Source of the DNA: Kaistella sp. 97-N-M2
Lineage (GTDB): Bacteria > Bacteroidota > Bacteroidia > Flavobacteriales > Weeksellaceae
DNA: 64,000 bases
Reading direction: 5' to 3'
Assembly (NCBI RefSeq): GCF_021513235.1
Contig: NZ_CP090976.1
Span: 2,418,001 to 2,482,000, forward strand
Shown here piece after piece: positions 8,040 to 17,524 of this stretch. How positions within the stretch are numbered: position 1 is the stretch's first letter; each line of letters begins with the position of its first letter. The notes under the pieces were generated by a model. It was given only the letters and a program-made list of their open reading frames with translations. It was not told where the DNA came from and made no database searches. A program made the position numbers and the translations under genes.

Positions 8040-8750
8040 ATGACCGAAACCGATTTCTTAGACGGACAAATTATCCTCCTCGACAAACCTTTGGACTGGA
8101 CGAGCTTTCAGGCCGTCAATAAACTCAAATACAAGCTCAAGCGCGAATTTAATCTTCCGAAAAAGTTCAAGATAGGACACGCCGGAACCTTAGATCCGCG
8201 TGCCACCGGTTTGCTGATTGTCTGCACGGGAAAATTTACGAAGATCATTCCGGAAATTCAGGATGCACCAAAAGAATATTTCACCGAAATAAAAATCGGC
8301 GTTCAGACAGAATCTTACGATACCGAGAAACCCGAAATATTGACCCAGGATATTTCAAAAATAACAGAAGAACAGATCGAAGAAACGCTGCAAAAATTCC
8401 TGGGCGAGATCGACCAGAAACCGCCCGTTTTTTCCGCTATCAAAATTGAAGGAAACCGCGCTTACGATTTGGCGCGCGCCGGAAACGAAGTTGAAATGAA
8501 ATCCCGCAAAACAACAATCAATTACATTCGGGATATCGAGATCGACCTGCCTTTTGTGCGTTTTACTGTTGGGTGTTCCAAAGGAACCTATATCCGCAGT
8601 TTAGCCCACGACATCGGTCAGGAATTGGGAGTTGGCGCCTATCTTACAAATCTTCGCCGCACCAAAATCGGGGAATACAGCATCGAAGATGCGAGCGCAG
8701 ACTATCTGGAAAACGATTACCGCTTCGAAAATTTTGATCAGAAAAAATAA
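8040..8750 (+). CDS. truB: tRNA pseudouridine(55) synthase TruB
   Basis: 236 residues. TruB isomerises U55 in the T-loop of tRNAs. The N-terminal motif LLDKPLDWTSFQAVNK and the catalytic GHAGTLDPRATGLL (nucleophile D52) are intact, as are KPPVFSAIKIEGNRAYDLAR and the conserved CSKGTYIRSLAHDIG near the C-terminus. The protein ends soon after the catalytic domain, without a long PUA-like extension; short TruB forms are normal in Bacteroidota. The ATG at 8040 is the only sensible start. It probably has its own promoter in, or after, the GC-rich spacer. Confidence 0.95.
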   Translation: MTETDFLDGQIILLDKPLDWTSFQAVNKLKYKLKREFNLPKKFKIGHAGTLDPRATGLLIVCTGKFTKIIPEIQDAPKEYFTEIKIGVQTESYDTEKPEILTQDISKITEEQIEETLQKFLGEIDQKPPVFSAIKIEGNRAYDLARAGNEVEMKSRKTTINYIRDIEIDLPFVRFTVGCSKGTYIRSLAHDIGQELGVGAYLTNLRRTKIGEYSIEDASADYLENDYRFENFDQKK

Positions 8751-8893
8751 GTCGTTCATACCGTGTCGAAAAAGGTGAATTTTTGATCTTTTTTTTATTT
8801 CGTAGGAAATTGCAAGCCGCCTAACTTTTCAATAAACCTTAATGGTCAATCATATAAATTCTGAAAGTATTAGTGTTCAAATAAAATCCAATT

Positions 8894-9484
8894 ATGAAAA
8901 AACTTTCTCTTCTGCTTCTATTGTTATCCATCTTTACTTTTAGTCAGAAAAAGACGGAAAAAAGACCCATTCAGGGTTTTTATTTCGCGCCGGAAATTAG
9001 CGCGGGATTCAATTTATCCAACATCATCAAAAGCGATCGTGATAAAAAAACCGATCCTAATTATCTGTATAACAACGATTATCCGAATAATTTTTCCTAC
9101 GGAATTTCAGCAGTCGCAGGCTATCATTTTGTTCCGAATGTCGCTTTAGGTGGCGGCCTAAAATACATGTACACGGCAGATAATTATCATATTCTGTACG
9201 GAATTGTTCAACCCAAAATTCTTTTTAATCTGGATGATGATCCTTATTTTATCGATCTGACTTACGGTTTTCAGCTCAATAAATCGGCCGTCAGCGATGC
9301 CGATTTTTGGGGCATCAAAGCAGGCGTGCTGCTTTCTTACGAAAAGCGTTTAAGTCAGCAGGCAGGGTTTTTCTTCGAAGGACAGCAGTTGGGAAATAAC
9401 GGAGTTGTTTTTGTGGGCGCATTTTACGGCGTAACTTTGTTCAGCAATAAAAATTACAATAAGTATGGAAAAGACGAGGATTAA
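8894..9484 (+). CDS. Outer membrane beta-barrel-like protein of unknown function
   Basis: 196 residues. The signal peptide [18 protein letters not shown], with a likely cut after FS-Q, is followed by a short basic stretch and alternating hydrophobic/aromatic strands ([48 protein letters not shown]), the usual pattern of small outer membrane beta-barrels in Bacteroidota. I do not recognise a named family. The last 20 bases overlap the start of the next gene, a pseudouridine synthase, so the two are translationally coupled, although a functional tie is not obvious. Confidence 0.75.
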   Translation: MKKLSLLLLLLSIFTFSQKKTEKRPIQGFYFAPEISAGFNLSNIIKSDRDKKTDPNYLYNNDYPNNFSYGISAVAGYHFVPNVALGGGLKYMYTADNYHILYGIVQPKILFNLDDDPYFIDLTYGFQLNKSAVSDADFWGIKAGVLLSYEKRLSQQAGFFFEGQQLGNNGVVFVGAFYGVTLFSNKNYNKYGKDED

Positions 9485-10187
9485 CAAATATCTTTCAGAA
9501 GTAGGTTACTGTTCGCGCCGCGAAGCCGACCGTTTGCTGGAGCAGGGCCGGATAACGATCAACGGCGCCGTTCCGGAACTCGGAACAAAGGTTTCCGAGG
9601 AAGACGAGATTTTTGTGGACGGCGTTTCCATCAAAAAAACGGAGGAAGAAAATGTGTATATCGCGTTCAACAAACCCGTCGGAATCGTCTGCACCACCGA
9701 TACGAAACGCGAACTCGATAACATCATTGAATTCATTAACCACCCAAAAAGAATATTCCCCATTGGAAGATTGGACAAACCCAGTGAAGGCCTGATTCTG
9801 CTGACCTCCGACGGCGATATTGTAAATAAAATTCTGCGCGCCAAAAATAACCACGAAAAAGAATATATCGTAAGAGTCGACAAGCCGATTTCGCCGAAAT
9901 TTCTCATGCAGATGCGCGGCGGAATTCCAATCCTGGATACGGTGACGAACAAGTGCGAAGTGGAGCAGATTGATAATTTGTCTTTCCGAATCGTTTTAAC
10001 GCAGGGCTTAAACCGCCAAATCCGCCGCATGTGCGAGTATTGCGGCTATGAAGTAAAAAAGCTGAAACGCATCCGCATTATGAACATTAAACTGGATCTT
10101 CCCGTCGGGAAATGGCGCGATCTAACGCAGGCGGAATTACAGGAACTGGACCGATTGGTGGGAGATTCCGACAAAACCGTGGATTAG
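9465..10187 (+). CDS. rluF: 23S rRNA pseudouridine synthase, RluF-like
   Basis: 240 residues: an S4 RNA-binding domain at about 4-50 ([20 protein letters not shown]) followed by the RsuA/RluB/E/F catalytic domain, with the catalytic aspartate D104 in GRLDKPSEG and the [17 protein letters not shown] motif near the end. Features such as [26 protein letters not shown] point to the RluF branch (U2604 in E. coli numbering), but substrate choice among RluB/E/F cannot be settled by eye. A separate RluB-like paralogue is at 49.8 kb. The ATG lies inside the end of the upstream beta-barrel gene; the stop overlaps by 4 bases the stop of the opposing HD-domain gene. Confidence 0.88.
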   Translation: MEKTRINKYLSEVGYCSRREADRLLEQGRITINGAVPELGTKVSEEDEIFVDGVSIKKTEEENVYIAFNKPVGIVCTTDTKRELDNIIEFINHPKRIFPIGRLDKPSEGLILLTSDGDIVNKILRAKNNHEKEYIVRVDKPISPKFLMQMRGGIPILDTVTNKCEVEQIDNLSFRIVLTQGLNRQIRRMCEYCGYEVKKLKRIRIMNIKLDLPVGKWRDLTQAELQELDRLVGDSDKTVD

Positions 10188-10627
10188 TATTTTTCCTTTA
10201 AGTAAAGGTAAGCCTTCAGATATTTATTCAGTCTTTTCATGTCGCGCTTTGTAATAAGGTGGTTAAACCTTCGCAGATCCATATTATCGCGCAGATCATT
10301 AAGTTTTACGGCCACGGCAAGCGGTGATTTCTCGGTTTGGTGAACAAATTCTGTATAATCCTGGTCGGCCGGATTTTTCGTTAAACACTCGATTGCGAAA
10401 ACGATATCGTTCGGAAAACCTTCCTCTAAAAGATCTTCCAGTGTGATGTCCGGGCAGTCTTCGATTACATCGTGCAAAACGCCCACTATTTTTTCGTCAA
10501 ACGTTTTTCCGTAATTCATCACGCGCATCACGTGCCCAAGATACGGCGCTCCAAATTTGTCGGTTTGGCCTTTATGAGCTTTCTGCGCAATTTTCATGGC
10601 TTTGTTTAAGAGTTCGTATTTGGTCAT
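10184..10627 (-). CDS. HD-domain protein (RelA/SpoT hydrolase-like, stand-alone)
   Basis: 147 residues. The N-terminal [28 protein letters not shown] and LHDVIED segments carry the metal-binding histidine and HD pattern of the RelA/SpoT and small HD phosphohydrolase family. The synthetase, TGS and ACT domains of RelA/SpoT are absent, so this is a single-domain protein that could hydrolyse a nucleotide, perhaps (p)ppGpp like small alarmone hydrolases; the substrate is inference. The later segment [12 protein letters not shown] matches the second conserved box. The gene faces rluF and the two stop codons share the 4 bases TTAG. Confidence 0.82.
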   Translation of the reverse strand: MTKYELLNKAMKIAQKAHKGQTDKFGAPYLGHVMRVMNYGKTFDEKIVGVLHDVIEDCPDITLEDLLEEGFPNDIVFAIECLTKNPADQDYTEFVHQTEKSPLAVAVKLNDLRDNMDLRRFNHLITKRDMKRLNKYLKAYLYLKEKY

Positions 10628-11414
10628 TTTTCTAAGATTCGGGATGTTAAGAGAAGGAAATATAAGCGATTTTTCTGAAACTTTTTTAAAATATTACAAT
10701 TATTGCAGACAAAACCTTTGTAAAAGAACCAGGACAATCAGGCCTATTCCTGTAATGACAATTGCGAAAAGAATTTCGACAGTTGGCTCCCAACGCCTGG
10801 TCCAGACTTAACTTTCCGCTTGAATTGACGAAAAAAACAGCAGGAAAGCCTGTAGGAAAACCTAATTAAAGGTCAGCCCAATTCCCGCGCTTATACACAA
10901 GGTTTTTGCCTGACACAGTTGTGGAAGAATTGGATATTTCGGCTCTTTTGCTGCGAAAAAAAACGAAGGCGAAGAATAAAATGAAAACCTCTAGAACTTC
11001 CTGCCAGCGGATTTTCGAAAGAATTTTTTTAAAAGGATTTGGTACGTGGATAAGTGAAAACCGACCAACCACTGTACCCGAACGAAGAATTGAATCGTGA
11101 CTTTAAGGCGGTCGGCATCGTTGGTTGAAAGACCGGACAGTTTTCTTCGCGCATTGCCCCGGTATTTAGTCAACAAAGGTTAAGCAGTTTGGAAAAAATT
11201 TTTAGTCTATTTTAAAAAGACAGATTCTATTTTTAAATAAGTTCGCGCTACTGTAAGTTTTTTTCTATTTTATCAGCTTTTCTGGGCGGCATTTCGTGCA
11301 GTTTCGGACTTGTCGTTTGATGGTCCTGATGTTTTGAAATGGTGCGGAAATTTTCGCGCACCGTTGTATTATTATTCTGTGTTTTTTGTTAATTTTACGG
11401 GAGTTATTTTAATC
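10628..11414 (-). other. Gene-poor stretch with traces of decayed minus-strand coding sequence
   Basis: 787 bases without a convincing gene. Two minus-strand pieces still read like membrane protein sequence: 10866-11072 (68 codons, with KIRWQEVLEVFILFFAFVFF) and 10700-10807 (RRWEPTVEILFAIVITGIGL and onward, ending in a stop). They lie in different frames, lack good starts and are separated by stops, as expected for a degraded gene. Their shared RW-x(4)-E pattern before a hydrophobic helix hints at related modules. I do not recognise a family, and the call as remnant is tentative. Confidence 0.3.
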
Positions 11415-11726
11415 ATGAATCTATCACCGGAAGGGCAAAAAGTTGTTAACAGACTTATTTCAGAAATGCTTGAAGATGGCTTTGTTAAAATCAGCGACCA
11501 TACTTTCTATAAAAAGTTAGGAAGTATAACGGTGTCTTTGGGCGATCATGCGCTCGATATCATGCATAAAGGAAAGTGCTACGGACGCATTTCGGAACAT
11601 GATTTTATGAAACTGGCCAATGGATTTGAGCCGCTTCTTTTTCAGTTAAAATATATTTTGGCATTTTCGATGCGTCAGGATATGAACCGCTTCGTCAATT
11701 TTCTTTCGACGTATTTCTGGAATTAA
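11415..11726 (+). CDS. Hypothetical protein, 103 residues
   Basis: The frame is open from 11310, but the ATG at 11415 begins the soluble, compositionally normal part (MNLSPEGQKVVNRLISEMLE); the preceding 35 codons look like translated promoter DNA. No signal peptide or membrane helix. The protein is probably a small alpha/beta cytoplasmic domain with DHTFYKKLGSITVSLGDH and GKCYGRISEHDFMKL segments. I do not recognise the family. It stands alone after the gene-poor stretch and converges with the DUF1508 gene, with only 10 bases between the stops. Confidence 0.65.
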   Translation: MNLSPEGQKVVNRLISEMLEDGFVKISDHTFYKKLGSITVSLGDHALDIMHKGKCYGRISEHDFMKLANGFEPLLFQLKYILAFSMRQDMNRFVNFLSTYFWN

Positions 11727-11736
11727 TTTCCCGACC

Positions 11737-12063
11737 TTAATTTTCGACAATTATTGCAGTAGGTGCGTTGGTTTTAACGGACTGCATGCCGATTTCCATG
11801 CCGCGCACGCTCTCGTACATTTCACTCAAACCAAGGATTTCGCGGTTTCCCGCTTTAAGCGTAAAATACCATTTGCCGTCGCTCGACGTTTTCTTTTCGA
11901 ATTTGGAATCGTCCGCAGAATTCTTCCGCGTCGATTCAATTCCTTTCTCGCAGGACGATTTTGCTTTGTATCCTTCGCTTGTTAAAATAACGGCGCCATT
12001 AACCGCTTTTAGATTAAACTGATAATCGCCGTTTTTCCTTTTGGTGATAATAAATTTACCCAT
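11737..12063 (-). CDS. DUF1508 (YegP) family protein
   Basis: 108 residues made of two tandem DUF1508 units of about 50 residues: the first has GDYQFNLKAVNGAVILTSEGYKAKSSCEKGI, in parts, and the second has GKWYFTLKAGNREILGLSEMY. Each unit is a small beta-sheet plus helix, as in E. coli YegP. Biochemical function is unknown; the family is common in environmental bacteria. The gene converges with the small gene at 11415-11726 and is upstream of nothing on its own strand, so it is likely monocistronic. Confidence 0.9.
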   Translation of the reverse strand: MGKFIITKRKNGDYQFNLKAVNGAVILTSEGYKAKSSCEKGIESTRKNSADDSKFEKKTSSDGKWYFTLKAGNREILGLSEMYESVRGMEIGMQSVKTNAPTAIIVEN

Positions 12064-12146
12064 AAACTATTTTTAGTTACTAATTTTTCGTAAAAATACT
12101 AAAATTAAGGGAAAATATTTAAAAAATTTTTATTTTTAAAAGGGGT

Positions 12147-13682
12147 TTAATCTTCAACCGCCACCAGATATTCCGGATCTTTAATGATGTTAACGTCAAT
12201 AACCGCCTGCGCATTATCCAAAAGTCTGATGCAGTCGGGACTTAAATTCTGGAGGTGAACTTTTTTGCCAGCATCACTGTACTTTTTCGTGAGGGCATTC
12301 AGAGCTTCAATTGCAGACATATCTGCCACCCTTGATTCCTGAAAATTGATGATAATTTCTGCAGGATCTTCTTCAATTTTAAATTTTTCCGAAAAATTCA
12401 TCGTCGAGCCAAAAAACAACGGTCCATAAATATTGTAGTGTTTCACACCGCTGGAATCGATATGCGTTCTTGCCCGGATTCGTTTTGCGCTTTCCCAGGC
12501 AAAAACGAGGGCAGAAATAATCACCCCAATTAAGACCGCCAGTGCCAGATTGTGCAGAATAACGGTAATCACTGCGACCAAAATACCAATAAAAATATCG
12601 TGTTTCGGCATTTTGTTGATGATTTTAAAACTTGCCCATTCGAAAGTTCCCAGCGCGACCATAATCATAACGCCCACTAGTGCCGCCATGGGTAATCTGC
12701 CGATAACGGGAGCACCAAAAAGAATAATCAACAGGATTGTGACCGAAGCAATAATGCCGGAAAGTCGCGCCCTGGAGCCGGCAGATAGATTGACTAAAGT
12801 TTGGGCGATCATGGGGCAGCCGCCCATTCCGAAGAAAAAACCGTTGGCAATATTCGACGTACCCTGCGCAATGCATTCGCGGTTTCCGTTGCCTTTTGTT
12901 CCCGTCATTTCGTCGACCAGATTTAAAGTTAAAAGGCCTTCCGTTAAACCTACCGCCGCAAAAATTAAAGAATAAGGCAGGATGATTTTAAAAGCCTCTA
13001 CTGAAAAAGGAATTTGAGGAATATGAAAGGGAGGAAATCCGCCTTCGATGGAGGCGATATCCTGCACTGTTTTCGTGTTAATCCCAAAGCCAACCACCAA
13101 AGCAAAAACCACGATAATGGCGACGAGAGACGAGGGAATTTTTTTCGTGACCTTCGGAAAGAAAACGACGATCGATATGGTTAAAGCCACCAAACCGGCC
13201 ATGATCATTAATGATTCTCCCTGAAGCCAGGAAACCTCGTCATTCGTAATCATTTTAAACTGATCGAGCTGCGACATGAAAATAATTACTGCCAAACCAT
13301 TTACAAAGCCGTACATCACAGGCTGCGGCACAAGTCTTATAAATTTACTGAATTTAAATAAACCGATCAGTATTTGAATGATTCCGGCGAGCGCAACAGC
13401 TGCAAAAACATATTCAATGCCGTGCGAGCGCATTAAGGCGATCAATACGACAACCGTAGCGCCCGCCCCGCCCGACACCATGCCTGGGCGTCCACCAAAA
13501 ACGGCAGTTATTAAGCCCGCTATAAAGGCCGCATACAAACCGACAAGCGGCGGAAAGCCTGCCAGAATAGCAAAGGATAAAGATTCCGGGATCATGGTCA
13601 TGGCCACAGTTAATCCGGCTAAAATTTCGGTTCTGTAATTTACTTTCTGAGAGAAATCGAACAAGTTTAGGGCTAATTTCAT
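12147..13682 (-). CDS. SulP family inorganic anion transporter with STAS domain
   Basis: 511 residues from the ATG at 13682 (MKLALNLFDFSQKVNY); the frame stays open 42 bases upstream but the extension has no family support. About eleven to twelve membrane helices include the SulP signature GLTVAMTMIPESLSFAILAGFPP, in parts, near residues 20-45, and GTSNIANGFFFGMGGCPMI in the middle. The C-terminal STAS domain (about 415-505) is cytoplasmic. SulP proteins move sulfate, bicarbonate or dicarboxylates by symport or exchange; the substrate here is undetermined. No carbonic anhydrase or sulfur-assimilation gene is adjacent. The 308-base spacer upstream is shared with the divergent M20 gene. Confidence 0.9.
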   Translation of the reverse strand: MKLALNLFDFSQKVNYRTEILAGLTVAMTMIPESLSFAILAGFPPLVGLYAAFIAGLITAVFGGRPGMVSGGAGATVVVLIALMRSHGIEYVFAAVALAGIIQILIGLFKFSKFIRLVPQPVMYGFVNGLAVIIFMSQLDQFKMITNDEVSWLQGESLMIMAGLVALTISIVVFFPKVTKKIPSSLVAIIVVFALVVGFGINTKTVQDIASIEGGFPPFHIPQIPFSVEAFKIILPYSLIFAAVGLTEGLLTLNLVDEMTGTKGNGNRECIAQGTSNIANGFFFGMGGCPMIAQTLVNLSAGSRARLSGIIASVTILLIILFGAPVIGRLPMAALVGVMIMVALGTFEWASFKIINKMPKHDIFIGILVAVITVILHNLALAVLIGVIISALVFAWESAKRIRARTHIDSSGVKHYNIYGPLFFGSTMNFSEKFKIEEDPAEIIINFQESRVADMSAIEALNALTKKYSDAGKKVHLQNLSPDCIRLLDNAQAVIDVNIIKDPEYLVAVED

Positions 13683-13990
13683 GCAATTAATTTTGTGCGT
13701 GGTGTTAAAGATCGCCGCACGCATTTCGGTAATGATTTTGATTCTTATCGGATTTTAAAGACGACCCGAAAGTTTTAACGTTAATTTTGCGCCGAATAAG
13801 ATGCGCATTTTTTTGAGGTTGCAAAAATAGCGAATTAAAGTAAGATGTTTGGCTCAGTAGGTTACGCAATTAAAACGGAGTATTTAAAAGCATCAGGTAT
13901 TAAAAAGCAGTATTTTTTAATGCTTAAAATAAAATTCCTTATTTTGAAGGACTGCTTTTTCTTAAGCAACTCAATTCAAACTAAATCAGC
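13683..13990. other. Divergent intergenic region, sulP / M20 amidohydrolase
   Basis: 308 bases without a gene. On the minus strand CAAAAATA (13822-13829) reads TATTTTTG, a candidate -7 box for sulP, about 140 bases before its start. On the plus strand a TATTTTGA-like box lies near 13935. An imperfect hairpin (AAAGCAGTATTTTTTAATGCTT) at about 13903-13924 precedes the M20 gene. No operator or riboswitch was recognised. Confidence 0.3.
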
Positions 13991-15127
13991 ATGAACGATA
14001 TTATTACGCTTCGTAAAGAACTTCATCAAAATCCCGAACTATCAGGGTTTGAAAGAGAAACGGCGAAAACAATTGCCGCTTTTCTGCGCAGGTATTCACC
14101 CGACGTCCTGCTTGAAAATTTGGGTCATGGAACTGGAATTGTTGCGGTTTATCATCCCGAAAAAGAGGTAAAAGAGACGATTATGTTTCGGTGCGAACTC
14201 GATGCCTTGCCCATTCAGGAGGTTAATGGCTTTGAGCATCGGTCCCTTGTTCAAGAGGTGTCGCATAAATGCGGCCACGACGGCCACATGGCGATTATGG
14301 CGGCGCTGGCGAAAAAATTGTCGACCAAAAAGTTGCAGAATACTAAAGTTCTTTTGCTTTTTCAGCCTGCCGAAGAAAATGGGGAAGGAGCGCTTGCCAT
14401 CTATAACGACGAACGTTTCAGAAATTTAAATCCCGATAAAGTTTTTGCATTGCATAATCTTCCCGGGTACAACCATCATGCAATTGTCGTTAAAAATCAC
14501 ACTTTTACATGCGCGGTGAATTCGATGATTATAAAACTTCAGGGCAAAACCGCGCACGCCGGAGAACCGGAAAATGGCGATAACCCGGCGCTTGCGATTG
14601 CAGAAATTATTACAGAATTCAATAAAAAAATACAACCTGACCTCAAAAAAGAAAAATTCACGGTATTAACACCCATCTATTTAACAATGGGCACACAGGA
14701 TTATGGAATCTCAGCGGGTTATGGCGAAGTTCATTACACCATCCGGCGCGCTGCCAACGGTGAAATAAAAGCGCTTGAAAGAGAACTGGAACAGATAGCC
14801 GCCAATGCCGCGCGAAAATACAATTTGAAAGCCGAAATATCTTGGACGCAGCGTTTCAGCGCGAATGAAAACGATCCGGAAGTGGTGGATTTTGTTCGGA
14901 AAGCGGCAAAAGCACTTCAGCTTGAGTTGACCGAAAGAGAAGTTCCTTTTCAGTGGGGCGAAGATTTTGGAATTTTCACCGAACATTATAAAGGCGCGAT
15001 GTTTGGTTTAGGAAGCGGCATAAGTACACCAAATCTGCATAATCCCGACTACGACTGGCCGGACGAAATTACAGAAACCGGTGCGGATATATTTTACAAA
15101 ATAAGTCAATTAATAGATGCACAATAA
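13991..15127 (+). CDS. M20 family amidohydrolase/carboxypeptidase
   Basis: 378 residues of the M20D amidohydrolase type (IAA-amino acid hydrolase, N-acyl amino acid deacylase and relatives). The start LRKELHQNPELSGFERET is the family N-terminus; the metal-binding site includes CGHDGHMA and PAEENGEGA, and HNPDYDWPDE-like residues close the site at the C-terminus. Members cleave an amide bond between an acyl group and an amino acid in the cytoplasm; the substrate here is unknown. Its last 11 bases overlap the alanine racemase gene, so the pair is translationally coupled and may act together on wall- or amino-acid-derived amides (inference). Confidence 0.88.
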   Translation: MNDIITLRKELHQNPELSGFERETAKTIAAFLRRYSPDVLLENLGHGTGIVAVYHPEKEVKETIMFRCELDALPIQEVNGFEHRSLVQEVSHKCGHDGHMAIMAALAKKLSTKKLQNTKVLLLFQPAEENGEGALAIYNDERFRNLNPDKVFALHNLPGYNHHAIVVKNHTFTCAVNSMIIKLQGKTAHAGEPENGDNPALAIAEIITEFNKKIQPDLKKEKFTVLTPIYLTMGTQDYGISAGYGEVHYTIRRAANGEIKALERELEQIAANAARKYNLKAEISWTQRFSANENDPEVVDFVRKAAKALQLELTEREVPFQWGEDFGIFTEHYKGAMFGLGSGISTPNLHNPDYDWPDEITETGADIFYKISQLIDAQ

Positions 15128-16271
15128 TTCATACCTCGAACTCGACGCGAAAGCCTATAAAATTAATATTGATTTCTTGCGAAAGCATTTCCAAAAGGGA
15201 GTTCTCTTCTCTTCCGTAGTGAAAGGAAATGCCTATGGCCATTCCATCGAAAAGTTTGTAGGAATTGCTCTGGAAGAAAATGTGAAACATTTTTCAGTTT
15301 TCGACAGTCAGGAAGCGCGCCGTGTACACGCCGTGACTGGCAATAAAGCCACCGTTATGATCATGGGCTGGCTCAACAATGAAGAAGATCTGGAGTGGAT
15401 CATCCAAAATCAGGTGGAATTTTTCGCTTTTGAACGGGCCCGATTAACTGCGGCTTTAGCGGTCGCCAAAAAATTAGGCAAAAAAGCCATCGTTCACATC
15501 GAAGTGGAAACGGGCATGAACCGCACCGGTTTTAATGCTGCTGATTTGAGATGGGTGCAGGATTTTCTCCAAAAAAACAAAGATTTTATTGAATTTAAAG
15601 GGCTTTGTACGCATTTTGCCGGAGCGGAAAGCATCGCAAATTATTACCGCATCAAAAAGCAGATCGAGCGGTACGACGAAATTTATAAGCAGTTTTGCGC
15701 GAAAGACTTGAAACCCAAACAGCGTCATGCCGCATGTTCCGCCGCCGCCATGATGTATCCTGAGACGCAGATGGATATGGTGCGGATCGGCATTATGCAA
15801 TACGGTTATTGGCCCAGTCCGGAGGTTTTGGTGAATTATTATAATACAAAGAGAAAAAAGGAAGATCCGTTGAAACGCCTCATCAGCTGGAAAAGCAGCG
15901 TGATGAGTGTGAAAAAAGTGAAACGCGGCGAATTTGTGGGTTACGGTACGAGTTTTATGGCAGATGAAAATATGAAAATCTGCTGCGTTCCCGTGGGATA
16001 TGCGCACGGTTACAGCCGAAGTTTGAGCAATATCGGCCGCGTACTGATCAACGGGGAGCGTTGCGTTGTTATTGGCAGCATTAATATGAACATGATGGTG
16101 GTGGAAGTGACATTTCTGGAAAACATCAAGCGCGGAGATGAAGTGGTTTTAATTGGAACCCAGGCGGATAAGGTGCTGTCGGTTTCGTCTTTCAGCGATT
16201 ATGCCAATCTGTTAAATTACGAACTGCTCACGCGATTGTCTGCAGATATCCCACGAATCATTAAGCGTTAG
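15117..16271 (+). CDS. alr: Alanine racemase
   Basis: 384 residues. A PLP enzyme that interconverts L- and D-alanine for peptidoglycan. The cofactor lysine K36 lies in VVKGNAYGHS, the TIM-barrel segments HIEVETGMNRTGF and FKGLCTHFAGAES follow, and the C-terminal beta domain carries FVGYGTSFMA with the second catalytic tyrosine and GSINMNMMVVEV. Unlike most flavobacterial loci, no MurF fusion is present; this is the free-standing form. The ATG overlaps the M20 gene by 11 bases. A bidirectional terminator follows about 25 bases after the stop. Confidence 0.93.
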   Translation: MHNNSYLELDAKAYKINIDFLRKHFQKGVLFSSVVKGNAYGHSIEKFVGIALEENVKHFSVFDSQEARRVHAVTGNKATVMIMGWLNNEEDLEWIIQNQVEFFAFERARLTAALAVAKKLGKKAIVHIEVETGMNRTGFNAADLRWVQDFLQKNKDFIEFKGLCTHFAGAESIANYYRIKKQIERYDEIYKQFCAKDLKPKQRHAACSAAAMMYPETQMDMVRIGIMQYGYWPSPEVLVNYYNTKRKKEDPLKRLISWKSSVMSVKKVKRGEFVGYGTSFMADENMKICCVPVGYAHGYSRSLSNIGRVLINGERCVVIGSINMNMMVVEVTFLENIKRGDEVVLIGTQADKVLSVSSFSDYANLLNYELLTRLSADIPRIIKR

Positions 16272-16291
16272 ACGTATTTGATAAAAGGAAC

Positions 16292-16330
16292 AAAAAAATC
16301 CAGGCTTCTAAAACCTGGATTTCCTTTTTG
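16292..16330. terminator. Bidirectional terminator between alr and the thioredoxin gene
   Basis: An 8-bp stem (AATCCAGG at 16297-16304, CCTGGATT at 16314-16321) flanked by a run of A on the left and T-rich sequence on the right can stop transcription from both converging genes. Confidence 0.75.
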
Positions 16331-16342
16331 AAAATCTTAAAA

Positions 16343-16936
16343 TTAAGGATGCATCGCGATTAATTTATCCATAAAATCGACCACATCCTGTCCGGAATAA
16401 TCTGTCATTCCTTCCGTAATATGGGCGATGTTTCCCGCTTTATCCAAGATCACGGTTGTGGGTAATCTTCCTTCGAAAAATTCGGTGGGGATTTCGCTGT
16501 CCGGATAATAAACCGGTAAATTCAGTTTGCGGCTTTCCATAAATTTTGTCGCTTTCGCTTTATTGCCTTCCACTTCCAGGATCACAAAAACGACCTGCGA
16601 ATTATCTTTATATTTATTCCGCAGCTTTTCGATAGAGGGCATTTCTGCGATGCACGGCCCGCACCAGGTTGCCCAGAAATTAATGAAGACCACTTTTCCT
16701 TTCATATCTTCCAGAGAAGTTTTGTTTCCTTTCTGGTCGACAAGATTCAATTTATAATCTTCAGTTTTTTCAGATTTGGTTGAATTTGGAAGGTTTAGAG
16801 AAAGTGTGCTTTCCTTTAAATCAGGGCTGAAAAACCCTAATTTCATTAAACCTTGCTGCATGGTGGCTTTCACTTCCGGCACGAAAATCATGGAGAGGAT
16901 TAAGACAATAAAGATGATATTTGAAACTTTTTTCAT
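16343..16936 (-). CDS. TlpA-like thioredoxin family protein, membrane anchored
   Basis: 197 residues from the ATG at 16936 (MKKVSNIIFIVLILSMIFVP, an N-terminal membrane anchor); the open frame upstream lacks a signal and was rejected as start. After a low-complexity linker, the thioredoxin fold carries the redox motif WCGPC with C92 and C95 in NFWATWCGPC. Such periplasmic TlpA/ResA-type proteins reduce disulfides, for example during cytochrome c maturation or in outer envelope protein folding. The gene converges with alr. The next gene upstream on the same strand is a small lipoprotein 92 bases away. A second TlpA-like lipoprotein is at 28.5 kb. Confidence 0.9.
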   Translation of the reverse strand: MKKVSNIIFIVLILSMIFVPEVKATMQQGLMKLGFFSPDLKESTLSLNLPNSTKSEKTEDYKLNLVDQKGNKTSLEDMKGKVVFINFWATWCGPCIAEMPSIEKLRNKYKDNSQVVFVILEVEGNKAKATKFMESRKLNLPVYYPDSEIPTEFFEGRLPTTVILDKAGNIAHITEGMTDYSGQDVVDFMDKLIAMHP

Positions 16937-17028
16937 TATATTTTTTGTTTGAGTATTGAGAACGATTCTATTAAGTTCACATTGAAAAATTGCCATTTTG
17001 CGCGAGAATGAAAAGCGCGTTAAACCTA

Positions 17029-17379
17029 CTACATTAAGGAAGTGCGTAGCTGCTGATAAAGAATATAAAGTGGAACCGATCTGGCTTTTCGAACGCCCTC
17101 ATAATCGCTTACAATAGTAGCCGCTGCGTGCGCGAACTTAACCGTTAGATTTTCAAAATCCTGTCTGATTACCGCAACTTGTTGCGTTGTTTGCAACGTT
17201 GAAGTTGACGTATATTGACACGAAGCACCCGTTTTAAGGCCATTTGATGAAATGTTTTCAATATTGAAAACCTGTTTCAGCGACTTTTTTATTCCACATG
17301 AAGAAAATCCCAGTACAACGATGAGTACCAGTATACCGAATGTTTTGCAGATTATTCGCGCCGGAAAAAATCTTTTCAT
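17029..17379 (-). CDS. Small hypothetical lipoprotein
   Basis: 116 residues from the ATG at 17379. The N-terminus MKRFFPARIICKTFGILVLI ends in a clear lipobox, LGFSSC, predicting lipidation and export. The mature part is short, with no recognised domain (SLKQVFNIENISSNGLKTGA, then QTTQQVAVIRQDFENLTVKF). An upstream in-frame ATG at 17436 would bury the signal and was not chosen. It lies between the TlpA-like gene and the aldehyde dehydrogenase gene on the same strand; co-transcription is possible but unproven. Confidence 0.6.
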   Translation of the reverse strand: MKRFFPARIICKTFGILVLIVVLGFSSCGIKKSLKQVFNIENISSNGLKTGASCQYTSTSTLQTTQQVAVIRQDFENLTVKFAHAAATIVSDYEGVRKARSVPLYILYQQLRTSLM

Positions 17380-17524
17380 TTTGGCAAAACTAAGGGGAAT
17401 AAATTCGATGCACCAATTTTTAACATAGTTTATCATTAAAAAAATACCGCGTCAAAGTATGAAACTTTAAGACGGTTTATAAATTTCACCGGAATCAGCG
17501 ATCCTTAAAAACTATTTATTAAAA

